Origin: Natrinema hispanicum
GTDB taxonomy: Archaea; Halobacteriota; Halobacteria; Halobacteriales; Natrialbaceae
Assembly (NCBI RefSeq): GCF_004217335.1
Contig: NZ_SHMP01000003.1
Span: 310,001 to 374,000, forward strand
Direction: 5' to 3'
Length of the DNA stretch: 64,000 bases
This document shows, one piece after another, positions 26,475 through 35,133 of the stretch. The notes beneath the pieces were generated by a model, which saw only the letters and a program-made list of their open reading frames with translations, was not told the origin of the DNA and made no database searches. How positions within the stretch are numbered: the stretch's first letter is position 1; each line of letters opens with the position of its first letter. Both the position numbers and the translations under genes were made by a program.

Positions 26475-26824
26475 CACCGGCGCTGGATGTCGAAGCTCTT
26501 GGAGTCGGGTTGCAGCTCTTTGAGGAGCTGTTTCATCTTGTCGTCGTCGATTTTCCCCTGAATACGACCGCTGCGGGCGAGGGTGACGACCTGCCGTTCG
26601 ACTTGCTCGCCGAACTGGGGTTTGCTCATCTTGACCGTGTTGAGCCGCTTGCGGGCGTCGTCAGTTAGGTACTGACGCAACAGGGCGTTCTTCTGGGCTT
26701 CAGCCTGTTGCTGGGCCGCTTCTTGGGCCTCGTCTCCCTGACCGCCCTCGGCGCGGTCCTGAAGCTGCTCCATTTTCTTCTGCCGGAGCTCCTCGAGTCG
26801 TTCGTCGTCGGGTGAGCCACTCAT
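26474..26824 (-). CDS. DNA-binding PDCD5/TFAR19 family protein
   Basis: 116 residues. The N-terminus is charged, with Glu/Gln coiled-coil character ([17 protein letters not shown]). The PDCD5 core is [43 protein letters not shown] in layout. Archaeal members bind DNA and possibly chaperonin-associated partners; the cellular role is unclear. It follows S19e (98 bp) and overlaps the next gene by one base, so it is part of a translation-linked operon. Confidence 0.93.
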   Translation of the reverse strand: MSGSPDDERLEELRQKKMEQLQDRAEGGQGDEAQEAAQQQAEAQKNALLRQYLTDDARKRLNTVKMSKPQFGEQVERQVVTLARSGRIQGKIDDDKMKQLLKELQPDSKSFDIQRR

Positions 26825-26922
26825 AGCTGTGATTCACTTGTTTCGCAGGCGGGAAAATGATTACGGACGCGGGAGAGCGATGGCTCTCGGCGGTGAAACC
26901 GGCACGAAAACGATCCCGCGAA

Positions 26923-27378
26923 TTACGCGTAGCGCTCGAGTTCCGGACGGTCGAGGTCTTCGAGGACTGCACCGGCGGTGTCGTCGAGCAGGCTCTGTCC
27001 GTCGGCCGTAACACGACGGCCCTCACCTTCGGCGGTCTCGACGAGGCCTTCCTCTTCGAGCTGCTGGAGGATGGTCCGAATCAGGTTCTTCGAGCCATCG
27101 GCACGTTTGTCGGGGGCGACCTGATAGCGGTTGGAGCCGTCTTTCGCGCCGCCGTACTCCGTCGAGAGTCGTTCGACGCCGACGGGACCGCGGTCGGCGA
27201 CCTTGCGCAGGAGGCTTGCGGCGCGGGTTGCCCAGAAGTCCTCCTGTTCGGGTGGGAGTTCATTGTCGACGCCGGTCTTGGCGAACTTGGCCCAGTCCGG
27301 TTCCTCGAGTCGATCCGCGAGATCGTCGGCGAGCGCCTCGATGAGGTCGTCCGCCGGAACGTCGTACATCGTAGCCAT
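26923..27378 (-). CDS. rps19e: 30S ribosomal protein S19e
   Basis: 151 residues from the ATG at 27378, which begins MATMYDVPADDLI. The S19e pattern is clear: EPDWAKFAKTGVDNELPPEQEDFWATRAASLLRK, then GPVGVERLSTEYGG and a helical C-terminus (TILQQLEEEGLVE, GRRVTADGQSLLDDTA). It assembles late into the small subunit. It heads the minus-strand cluster S19e-PDCD5-PP-loop-hisS and is divergent from thiL, with about 100 bp between. Confidence 0.97.
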   Translation of the reverse strand: MATMYDVPADDLIEALADDLADRLEEPDWAKFAKTGVDNELPPEQEDFWATRAASLLRKVADRGPVGVERLSTEYGGAKDGSNRYQVAPDKRADGSKNLIRTILQQLEEEGLVETAEGEGRRVTADGQSLLDDTAGAVLEDLDRPELERYA

Positions 27379-27476
27379 TGGCGTGTGGTTCCCGTCGGCG
27401 GCATTTAAGAGCATCGTATCTCGGCAGCGCCGCGTCGGCCCGGACCGTTTTTCGCGCTCGAGTCGAAACGGGAGGT

Positions 27477-28373
27477 ATGGACGAACGAGCCGCTCTGGCG
27501 CTGCTCGATGGGGAACTCGAGGCTGCCGGGGACGATGCCGCCGTCGTCGACGGGTTGGTCGTCACGACGGATATGCTCCACGAGCGGACGGACTTTCCGG
27601 ATGGAACGACACGCTACACGGCCGGCTGGCGCGCTGTCGGCGCGTCCCTGTCGGATGTCGCCGCGATGGGTGCCAAGCCGACTGCCGCGGTCGCTGCCTA
27701 CGCCGCCCCCGAGTTCGACCCTGACGAACTGCTCGCGTTCGTTCGCGGCGCGAGTGACGTCTGTGAACTGGTCGGGACCGAGTACGTCGGCGGCGACTTA
27801 GACGGCCACGACGAGTTCACCGTGGCGACGACGGTGATCGGCCGAACCGACGACCCCGTTCGCAGACGCGGCGCACAGCCCGGCGACGTCGTCTGCGTGA
27901 CCGGCACGCTCGGCCGAAGCGCAGCCGCCCTCGAGTTCTTCGAACGCGCGGCCGGTGATGACGATGCCCTCCTCGAGCGGGCGAACGACCTATTTCGGTT
28001 TCCGCCGCGGATCGCGGCTGGGCGGGCGCTTGCTCCCCACGCGACCGCGATGATGGACTCGAGCGACGGGCTCGCTCGCTCACTCCACCAGCTCGCCGAA
28101 GCCAGCGACTGTGGCTTTGCGATCGAGGCCGATCGGCTCCCGATCGACGACGCCGTGTACGACGTCACGGACGATGATGACGAGACGCGCGAGCTCGCGA
28201 CGACCTTCGGCGAGGACTTCGAACTCGTCGCGACGCTCCCTGAAGATGCGCTGCCAGCGGTCCGAGCGGCGACTGACGTCTCGCTGTCGGTGATCGGCTC
28301 GGTCCGCGAGGCCGACGACGGCCTCACCATGGACGGCGAACCGCTCGCGGATCGCGGCTACACGCACGGCTGA
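27477..28373 (+). CDS. thiL: thiamine-monophosphate kinase
   Basis: 298 residues from the ATG at 27477. GDDAAVVDG is the phosphate-binding region, TTDMLHERTDFPDG the substrate loop, and MMDSSDGLARSLHQLAE the conserved aspartate motif of the PurM-like fold. It phosphorylates thiamine monophosphate to thiamine diphosphate and completes the pathway in which the ThiDN fusion at 2468 makes the monophosphate. The ATG follows GGAGGT directly, too close for a normal Shine-Dalgarno, so a leaderless start is more likely. It is convergent with a site-2 protease gene; an 80-bp palindrome fills the gap. Confidence 0.93.
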   Translation: MDERAALALLDGELEAAGDDAAVVDGLVVTTDMLHERTDFPDGTTRYTAGWRAVGASLSDVAAMGAKPTAAVAAYAAPEFDPDELLAFVRGASDVCELVGTEYVGGDLDGHDEFTVATTVIGRTDDPVRRRGAQPGDVVCVTGTLGRSAAALEFFERAAGDDDALLERANDLFRFPPRIAAGRALAPHATAMMDSSDGLARSLHQLAEASDCGFAIEADRLPIDDAVYDVTDDDDETRELATTFGEDFELVATLPEDALPAVRAATDVSLSVIGSVREADDGLTMDGEPLADRGYTHG

Positions 28374-28376
28374 GTT

Positions 28377-28456
28377 ATACTGCCGGACAAAACGGTTCAT
28401 ACCTCGATCGCACTCGAGACGCGATCGAGTATTCACTGACTTTTGTCCGGTAGTAT
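28377..28456. terminator. 80-bp nested palindrome between convergent genes
   Basis: The outer arms are ATACTGCCGGACAAAA (28377-28392) and TTTTGTCCGGTAGTAT (28441-28456), 15 of 16 pairing plus one G-U. The inner pair is CTCGATCGC and GCGATCGAG. It starts three bases after the thiL stop and ends on the first base of the opposing stop codon, so it would serve both genes as a bidirectional terminator. It may also be an inserted MITE. Confidence 0.7.
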
Positions 28457-29616
28457 TAGCCGATAATCATGACCGGCACCGGCATGAAACAGAGCAATCC
28501 GAGGCCGAACGTGACGGTCCCGAGGACGAATCGCCCCCGACCGAGTCGCTCGTCCTGGACCGGCGTGGCCGGTCCCTTCGAGGCGAGAAACGCCGTCAGC
28601 AGCCCCCAGAGGATCCAGACGAACACCGTATTGACGCTGTAGCCGTCGACGTAGAAGAGGTACGCGGCGAGTGCGAACAACACGCCCGGAACCAGCGCCG
28701 CGATCGTCTCCTGGAACTCGCCGGCCATCGCCCGGAGGATGTGGCCACCGTCGAGTTGGCCCACTGGAATCAGGTTGAGGAAGGTGACGAACATCCCGAC
28801 CCACGCGCCGATGACGACCGGGTTCACCCCGGTCGCTGGATCGTTCCGGTACAGCGGCTGGTCGAACCCCGCTGCGAGTAACTCGAGCAAGGGCGGATAG
28901 CCGAGTTCGATTCGGATTGCATTGGGATCCTGGACGACCGCTTCGGGGACGGTCACAGGCGGCAGATGCAGGCCGATCACCGTCACGACGACCGTCGCGA
29001 TGAGTCCGGCCAGTGGCCCAGCAACGCCGATGTCGAACAGCGCCTTCCGGTCGGGCATCCGGCCTTTCAGCGTGATGACTGCCCCCATCGTCCCGATCAG
29101 CGTCGGGACCGGGATGAAATACGGCAGCGAGGCATTGACCTGATGATAGCGGCTCATGACGTAGTGACCCATCTCGTGGATGCCGAGCACGCCCAGAATC
29201 GCCGCGGTAAACGGCCAGGCCTGCCAGATCACGGTCGGGTCAGCGACCGGATCGAGCTGGTACCAAAACGAGCCCGCAAACAGCGTCGAACACACCGTCA
29301 ACAGGAGCAACACGATGTTCGTCCACGGAATCCCGTCGACGCCGAGGGTCGTCGGCTCGGCAACGAGCGCGTACTCGCCGTGGCGACGCTCGAGCGTTGC
29401 ATCGTAACCGCGCTCACGAAACGCCGGCCAGAGTTCCTGCATCACCCGCTCGGGGTGGGCCAGTGGATCACCGTAGTAGACGACCTGGCCGTCCTCGCGG
29501 CGAACCTCGTAGACTGCAAATACTGACTCGATTCGGTCGATCGGCGGCCCATCCTCGGGCGAGTGCGTCCCTCGCCCTGCCGTGTCGAATCCGGGCCGGT
29601 CGACGTCGTCCATCAT
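28456..29616 (-). CDS. site-2 protease family zinc metalloprotease (M50)
   Basis: 386 residues and about seven helices. The active-site motifs are GIHEMGHYV (HExxH) near residue 145 and NLIPVGQLDGGHILR near 285, where the aspartate is the third zinc ligand. The N-terminal 90 residues are a soluble domain (VFAVYEVRREDGQVVYYGDP). It cleaves membrane proteins inside the bilayer, with an unknown substrate. ATTTATA (29638-29644) is 25 bases upstream, which suits a leaderless ATG at 29616. A second family member with PDZ domains is at 35134. Confidence 0.92.
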   Translation of the reverse strand: MMDDVDRPGFDTAGRGTHSPEDGPPIDRIESVFAVYEVRREDGQVVYYGDPLAHPERVMQELWPAFRERGYDATLERRHGEYALVAEPTTLGVDGIPWTNIVLLLLTVCSTLFAGSFWYQLDPVADPTVIWQAWPFTAAILGVLGIHEMGHYVMSRYHQVNASLPYFIPVPTLIGTMGAVITLKGRMPDRKALFDIGVAGPLAGLIATVVVTVIGLHLPPVTVPEAVVQDPNAIRIELGYPPLLELLAAGFDQPLYRNDPATGVNPVVIGAWVGMFVTFLNLIPVGQLDGGHILRAMAGEFQETIAALVPGVLFALAAYLFYVDGYSVNTVFVWILWGLLTAFLASKGPATPVQDERLGRGRFVLGTVTFGLGLLCFMPVPVMIIG

Positions 29617-29929
29617 ACGTGGTTCATTCTCGCCGGGTATAAATCGACTGCCGTCGGCAGGGGTCTCCGTTTCCCTGAAGGGGATTTGATACGTCTGCTG
29701 TCAGTCAGTGCCGGTGCATCCACAGGACGGTCGCGGGCACGCCGGGAGCGGTGACAGGAAACCGTCTAAAGCGTGCGATCAGTCAGCACTACACGAGGTC
29801 CCAAGCGGTCACAGCCAGTGACCACGACGAACACGGCCGCGATACGCATGTATCGCTCACACCGAGGGAAATGGAGAACGAGCGGGGACAGTCAGTCGAG
29901 CGATCCGATCTCGCGAGTCAATATGCGTG
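29617..29929. other. 313-bp intergenic region
   Basis: Contains the promoter of the site-2 protease (TATA 29638-29644) and a decayed palindromic element at about 29689-29767. The rest, to the stop of the next minus-strand gene, shows no convincing gene. Confidence 0.5.
29689..29767. repeat. decayed copy of the 82-bp palindromic element, inverted
   Basis: ATACG-TCTGCTGTCAGTCAG followed by GCCGGTGCATCC, a central ACAGGACGG-like block and a damaged right arm align with the element at 8049 read in reverse. Several small deletions have broken the perfect arms. Confidence 0.65.
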
Positions 29930-30172
29930 TTAGGCGGGTGCGACGCGCCACGTCGTCGCGCTCGTGTACGACCACTTCTCGATCTCGAGGTCGGAAACGG
30001 AGCCGGAGAGCTTGGCCATCAGCGCGCCGATCTCTTTGGGCGACATTCCGACATCGTCTGCGATGAACTTACCTTTGAAGTACAGCTCACCGTCGTCTTC
30101 GGCACGTTCGCGCAGATAGCGTTTCAGGCGGCTCTCCTTGCTTTCCGTGGAGGGGTGGGCAGTCGTACTCAT
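29930..30172 (-). CDS. small haloarchaeal protein resembling DUF7123
   Basis: 80 residues. An N-terminal Ser/Thr-rich start precedes a helical, winged-helix-like body: SRLKRYLRERAEDDGELYF, the KGKFIADDVGMSPKEIGALM helix pair, and a terminal IEKWSYTSATTWRV strand. This layout suggests a small DNA-binding regulator. A TATA-like TTTATAAC about 28-35 bases upstream fits the ATG at 30172. The DUF name is from memory and should be checked. Confidence 0.8.
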   Translation of the reverse strand: MSTTAHPSTESKESRLKRYLRERAEDDGELYFKGKFIADDVGMSPKEIGALMAKLSGSVSDLEIEKWSYTSATTWRVAPA

Positions 30173-30428
30173 CGACGTTCACTCCTTGTGGCCGATAGCT
30201 GTTATAAAGGGAGGATGATTCGCGACGTTTCGATTGTGTTCAATTATCTGGGGGGTAAGCAGTGCTTCAGCCCTCGATAAAAAACGATTAATAAACAGAC
30301 GAGAGCGCTCGAGACGTTTTAAAACAGCTGCTAATATATTATCTCGGTTGTTACGATCACGAGGGAGACAATGTCCTCCGTCGATACCGTTTCGATATTT
30401 CAACCATCTCGGAAAACGAATATAACAG

Positions 30429-31286
30429 TCAGGATCGTTCGTGGACCCAGAACTCGTCTTCGACGGTGACCTCCTTTTTGAACAGCGGCACTTCGTCTTT
30501 CAGACGGTTGATCCCGTCTTCGACGGTCCGGAATGCCTCTTCTCGGTGGCCGGCAAGCACCACCACGAAGACGATGTCGTCGCCGTCCTCAACGATCCCC
30601 GTCCGATGATAGAGTTCGACGTCGAAGACGCCATCTCGCGCCTCGAGGTCGGTTTCGAGGGCAGCCATCCGTTCGTCGGCGACACCCACGTATTTCTCAA
30701 ACTCGAGATACTGTGTGCGCGCGTCGTCGGCGCTGTCTTTCGCGCGGACCCGTCCGGTAAACGTCGCGATCGCACCGGCTCGGTCGGCCCGTGGCGATCG
30801 TTTGAGACGCGTCACCAGCGACTCGAGGGTCTCGTGGGGCTCGGCCGACTCGAGGGCCGCCACGAGGTCCTCGAACTCGAGGTCGCCGGGCCCGTCGACG
30901 GTTGCGATCGTCTTGTCGTCGGTCTCATCGGCAGCGCTGGACGATCCGACGACGACCGAGGGATACTGCAGCGTCGGCACGCCAATGACGACTGCATAGT
31001 CACAGTCAGTCGCGAGGCTATCGAGTGCGTCACCGACAGACATCCCCGTTCCCGAGGCAGTCCAGTCGCCGTCGACGCCGAGGTCGTAGGTCACGTCGCC
31101 ACCGACCGTGGTGATGTCCTCGTCGAACGTGAGCGATTCGCGTGCATGGGTTCCGTCGGCGATCGTCGCATCGTATCTGACGACGCCGACCCGCCCGCGT
31201 TCGGAGAGCCGATCGACGATTCGATCGACGACCGCCTCGAGCGTATCGTGGTCGGCTCCTGCCTCCCGGACACCGAGTACGTGCAT
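30429..31286 (-). CDS. MobB-like/MoaE molybdopterin synthase fusion
   Basis: 285 residues. The first 110 residues align in layout with MobB (MHVLGVREAGADHDTLEAVV, then GRVGVVRYDA), but the P-loop GKT is missing, so that half is probably non-catalytic. The C-terminal 150 residues are MoaE: GAIATFTGRVRAKDSADDARTQYLEFEKY, the YHRTGIVEDGDDIVFVVVLAGHREEAF block, and FKKEV with the active-site lysines. MoaE with MoaD inserts sulfur into precursor Z to make molybdopterin. No moaD or other moa gene is near. The gene is divergent from the CapA-like gene. Confidence 0.87.
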   Translation of the reverse strand: MHVLGVREAGADHDTLEAVVDRIVDRLSERGRVGVVRYDATIADGTHARESLTFDEDITTVGGDVTYDLGVDGDWTASGTGMSVGDALDSLATDCDYAVVIGVPTLQYPSVVVGSSSAADETDDKTIATVDGPGDLEFEDLVAALESAEPHETLESLVTRLKRSPRADRAGAIATFTGRVRAKDSADDARTQYLEFEKYVGVADERMAALETDLEARDGVFDVELYHRTGIVEDGDDIVFVVVLAGHREEAFRTVEDGINRLKDEVPLFKKEVTVEDEFWVHERS

Positions 31287-31406
31287 GTCCGAGACATGGT
31301 CGGCTCAGGGTTTGTAGCTATCGCCGGCCGTTGTGAGCCGACTCACGTCTCACCCGAAATCCAGACGGGTGAGAGAACTTTGCACGTGCTGCCCGAAGGC
31401 TCGCAT

Positions 31407-32423
31407 ATGCCCCGACAAATCGGCTTTACCGGCGACGTCATGCTCGGGCGAGTCGTCAACGACCGCCAGCGTCGTCGCTCTGTCGACGCAGTGTGGGGAA
31501 CCGTCCTCGAGCGCCTGCACAGTCTTGACGGGCTGGTGATCAACCTCGAGTGTTGTCTCTCGACGCGCGGCCAGCAGTGGCAACGTACCTACCGACCGTT
31601 TCACTTCCGGGCCGACCCCGACTGGGCGATTCCCGCACTCGAGCACGCCGGGGTAGACATCTGTACGCTGGCGAACAACCACATTCTCGACTACGAGGCA
31701 GTGGCGCTGCAGGATACTCTAGACACACTCGACGAGGCCGACATCGCTCACACGGGTGCCGGCGAGACGATCGACGAGGCGCTCGAGCCCGCAGTTCGGA
31801 CGCTCGAGGACTCGAACGCAGACAGCGACGATCTCGAGATTGCAGTGATCGGACTGACCGACAACACGCCGGAGTACGCCGCCGACGAGGATTCGCCGGG
31901 AACGGCCTGGGTCGATATCGACGTTGACGACGCAGAGACGCGCCGACTCGTTCAGGAGACTCTCGAGCGTGCACGCGAGACGAATCCTGACCTGCTGGTC
32001 GCCTCGCTACACTGGGGGCCGAACATGGTCACGACGCCGTCCGACTCGTTCCGCGAGGTCGGCCGCTGGCTGGTCGAAGAAGGCGTCGACGTCGTACATG
32101 GCCACAGCGCCCACGTCTTCCAGGCGATCGAGGTTTACCAGGGGTGCCCGATCATCTACGACGCCGGGGATTTCGTCGACGATTACCGGGTCGACCCCGA
32201 GTTGCGAAACGACCGAAGCTTCCTGTTCGTCCTCTCGGTGACCGCTGACGGCGACCCGCTCGAGCTCCGATTGCACCCGACCGAGATCGACGACTGTGCG
32301 GTCCACGAGGCGAGTTCGGGGGCGGCCGAGTGGTCCCGTAACCGAATGCGGAACCGCTCGGCACCGTTCGGGACCGCGTTCGACCGGGACGGTGATGCGC
32401 TCGTCCTCTCGCTCGAGGCGTAG
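31407..32423 (+). CDS. CapA-family metallophosphatase-like protein
   Basis: 338 residues from the ATG at 31407. The calcineurin-like metal motifs of the CapA/PgsA group are present: GFTGDVMLGR, LVINLECCLS, CTLANNHILDYE, ASLHWGPNM and VVHGHSAHVFQA. Unlike bacterial CapA, no signal peptide or membrane anchor is visible, so it is probably cytoplasmic. Related enzymes take part in poly-gamma-glutamate capsule formation in Natrialba relatives, but without capB/capC nearby a phosphatase of unknown substrate is the safer call. Confidence 0.85.
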   Translation: MPRQIGFTGDVMLGRVVNDRQRRRSVDAVWGTVLERLHSLDGLVINLECCLSTRGQQWQRTYRPFHFRADPDWAIPALEHAGVDICTLANNHILDYEAVALQDTLDTLDEADIAHTGAGETIDEALEPAVRTLEDSNADSDDLEIAVIGLTDNTPEYAADEDSPGTAWVDIDVDDAETRRLVQETLERARETNPDLLVASLHWGPNMVTTPSDSFREVGRWLVEEGVDVVHGHSAHVFQAIEVYQGCPIIYDAGDFVDDYRVDPELRNDRSFLFVLSVTADGDPLELRLHPTEIDDCAVHEASSGAAEWSRNRMRNRSAPFGTAFDRDGDALVLSLEA

Positions 32424-32539
32424 CTGGCTCGGATCGACGGGACGGGCTCGGTACCGATTCGCGGCTCGAGGGGTGTGTCACCATGCCGTCCGGGCAGTTG
32501 GCAACCCTTAAGATAGCAACTCCGCTACACCGGGGTAGT

Positions 32540-33265
32540 ATGAAAGTGGTCGTCTCTATCGGCGGAAGCGTTCTCGTGCCCGAACCCGGCGCGGACCGGG
32601 TGGCCGAGCACGCGGCCGTCATCGAAGACCTCATCGACGAGGGCTGTCGAATCGGTGCTGTCATCGGGGGTGGCGGTGTCGCTCGCGAATACATCTCTGC
32701 TGCACGGAATCTCGGGGCCAACGAGATCGAACTCGACCAGCTCGGGATCGATGTCACTCGACTCAACGCCCGGCTGCTCATCGCTGCGCTGAGCGAGGAG
32801 TCCGTGACTGCACCCGCACTGGATTACGAGGAGGCAAGCGAAGCACTCCGCAGAGACGACATCTGCGTCATGGGCGGCGTCGCACCGGCCCAGACCACCG
32901 ACGCCGTCGGGGCCGCGCTGGCGGAGTATATCGACGCCGACCTGCTCGTCTACGCGACGAGCGTTCCCGGCGTCTACAGCGCCGACCCGAACGAAGACGA
33001 CGACGCGACCAAGTACGACGAACTCTCCGCGACGGAACTGGTCGACGTCATCGCCGGCCTCGAGATGAACGCCGGAGCCTCCGCGCCCGTCGACCTGCTG
33101 GCGGCGAAGATCATCGAGCGCTCGGGGATGCGGACGATCGTCCTCGACGGCACCGACCCCGACCGGATCGCCCGTGCGGTCCGACACGGCGAACACGGCG
33201 GCACCGACATTATTCCTGAAGGCGTCGGTGCGGAACCGACCTACTGGGCGAGCGACGAGCAATGA
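32540..33265 (+). CDS. pyrH: UMP kinase (archaeal PyrH)
   Basis: 241 residues from the ATG at 32540. The amino-acid-kinase fold motifs are VVSIGGSVLVPE, GAVIGGGGVAREYI, the central VMGGVAPAQTTDAVGAALAE, and VPGVYSADPNEDDDATKYDELS. The shorter archaeal form lacks the bacterial GTP-regulation loop. It converts UMP to UDP with ATP. Its stop overlaps lysS (ATGA), so the two are translationally coupled, an arrangement known across haloarchaea. Confidence 0.93.
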   Translation: MKVVVSIGGSVLVPEPGADRVAEHAAVIEDLIDEGCRIGAVIGGGGVAREYISAARNLGANEIELDQLGIDVTRLNARLLIAALSEESVTAPALDYEEASEALRRDDICVMGGVAPAQTTDAVGAALAEYIDADLLVYATSVPGVYSADPNEDDDATKYDELSATELVDVIAGLEMNAGASAPVDLLAAKIIERSGMRTIVLDGTDPDRIARAVRHGEHGGTDIIPEGVGAEPTYWASDEQ

Positions 33266-34962
33266 GTACCGACGGCGACGCGGACGGAAACGCAGCAGAC
33301 GACCCGGACTCGGAGGCGATCAGCCCCTACACCCTCCAGCACGAGGACGCGAGCGAGACGCGCCACGCGTTCTGGGCCGACACCGTTGCGGATCGAATCG
33401 AAACGCGCGAGCCGGACGAGCCGATCGTCATCAAAGGCGGCATCTCGCCCTCGGGCGTGCCCCATCTGGGCAACGTCAACGAAATTATGCGCGGCTACTA
33501 CGTCGCCGAAGTCCTGCGCGACCGCGGTTACGAGGTCCGACAGGTCTTCACTGCCGACGACCGCGACCCACTCCGGGGGCTGCCCCGAACGCTCTGTGAC
33601 TTAGAGGGCAACCTCGTCGATCTCGGCGAGGTCGACGCCGGCGCACTCGGCCGAAATCTCGGCGCACCCTACACCGACATTCCGGACCCATTCGGCTGCT
33701 GTGACTCCTATGGCGACCACTTCTCGACCATTATCCAGAACAGCGCCGACGCCGTCGACGTGCCGATCGAGCTGGTCTCGAATACCGAACTCTACGAATC
33801 CGGCGACTTGGAGGACGTCACCCGCTTCGTCCTCGAGCATCAGGATCGCGCCCGGGAGGTCCTCTCGCAGTACCAGGACAAAGTCGACGAGGACTACGTT
33901 CCCTTCAACCCGATCTGCGAGGAGTGTGGCAAGATCACGGAGACGGTGACGAGTGTCGACGCCGACGCCGGAACCGTCGACTACCGCTGTACCGACATGG
34001 ACGCCGGCGATCAGACGATCGACGGCTGTGGCCACGAGGGCACGGCGACGCTGCGTGAGGGCAAACTCCCCTGGCGCTTCGAGTGGCCCGCCCAGTGGCA
34101 ACTGCTCGGCGTTGACTTCGAACCCTTCGGCAAGGACCACGCCGAGGGCTCTTGGCCCAGCGGCCAGGACGTCGCGCGGAACGTCTTCGAGATTCAGCCA
34201 CCAGTGCCGATGGTCTACGAGTGGTTCACCCTCGAGGGCGAGCCCTTCTCCTCCTCTGCGGGCAACGTCATCCTCGTCTCGGACGTGCTCGAACTCTTAG
34301 AGCCCGAAGTCCTGCGCTATTTCTTCGCGAAGGACCCCTCGAAAGCGCGGGACTTCAGCATCGAACGGCTCGATCAGCTCGTCGACGAGTTCGACCGCCT
34401 CGAGGCGATCTACTTCGGGGAGATCGACGCCGACGAAGACGAGCAGGCCTTCGCCGAACGCGTCTATCCGTTCGTGGTCGAGGAGCCACGCGAAGAACGC
34501 ATTCGACTGCCCTACACCTTCGCGGCGGTGCTCGGGATGACCGACGATCCCGATCTTCGCGAAGAGATCGCCCGCCGCGAGGGCCACATTCCCGACGATG
34601 CGCCCGAGTGGGCCGTCGAGGGTGCCCTAAAGCGCGTCGAGCGGGCCCGCAACTGGGCGCGCCGAACTGGCAACGAGTTCGATTACGAACTCAAGCGCAG
34701 CGAGATTCCGGCCCACGACTTCGATTCGGACACCGAGGCCGCACTCGCGGAACTGGCCGACTTCATCGAGGAGGGCCACGAGCCCGACGAGATCCAAGGC
34801 GAGATCTACGAGGCCGCGAAGCGAAACGACGTCGACGTCGGCGACTTCTTCGGGGCTGGCTACCGGCTGTTCTTCGACGAAGACCAGGGACCGAAACTCG
34901 GCCCCTTCCTCGCGAAAGTCGACCAGGAATTCGTCGTCGACCGGCTCCGGCGCGAACGCTGA
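33262..34962 (+). CDS. lysS: class I lysyl-tRNA synthetase
   Basis: 566 residues. The HIGH-equivalent is PSGVPHLGN (residues 63-71), and the KMSKS-equivalent region is EPFSSSAGNVI, both typical of the archaeal/spirochaete class I enzyme rather than class II. A zinc-finger-like CEECGKITETV is near residue 220, and a helical anticodon domain fills the last 200 residues. It charges tRNA-Lys. The overlap with pyrH (ATGA) implies co-translation. Confidence 0.96.
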   Translation: MSTDGDADGNAADDPDSEAISPYTLQHEDASETRHAFWADTVADRIETREPDEPIVIKGGISPSGVPHLGNVNEIMRGYYVAEVLRDRGYEVRQVFTADDRDPLRGLPRTLCDLEGNLVDLGEVDAGALGRNLGAPYTDIPDPFGCCDSYGDHFSTIIQNSADAVDVPIELVSNTELYESGDLEDVTRFVLEHQDRAREVLSQYQDKVDEDYVPFNPICEECGKITETVTSVDADAGTVDYRCTDMDAGDQTIDGCGHEGTATLREGKLPWRFEWPAQWQLLGVDFEPFGKDHAEGSWPSGQDVARNVFEIQPPVPMVYEWFTLEGEPFSSSAGNVILVSDVLELLEPEVLRYFFAKDPSKARDFSIERLDQLVDEFDRLEAIYFGEIDADEDEQAFAERVYPFVVEEPREERIRLPYTFAAVLGMTDDPDLREEIARREGHIPDDAPEWAVEGALKRVERARNWARRTGNEFDYELKRSEIPAHDFDSDTEAALAELADFIEEGHEPDEIQGEIYEAAKRNDVDVGDFFGAGYRLFFDEDQGPKLGPFLAKVDQEFVVDRLRRER

Positions 34963-35133
34963 GCCGGTTGCGGACGCCAAACCAACACTTAGTGACAGTC
35001 GACTGACTCGCAGCAGCCGGCCCAACGGGCAGTCGTCTGCGCTCGAGACGTGATTCGAGAGGTCGACCAGTCTCGGTTCCGACCGATGGGATAGACAAAA
35101 GCCATTTGAGACTGCCGGCCCGAATCACTACCA

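Noticed and set aside
30179..30403. 74-codon minus-strand frame in the gap before the DUF7123-like gene
   Set aside because: Basic, asparagine-rich composition unlike haloarchaeal proteins; no start signal; the stretch is AT-rich non-coding sequence.
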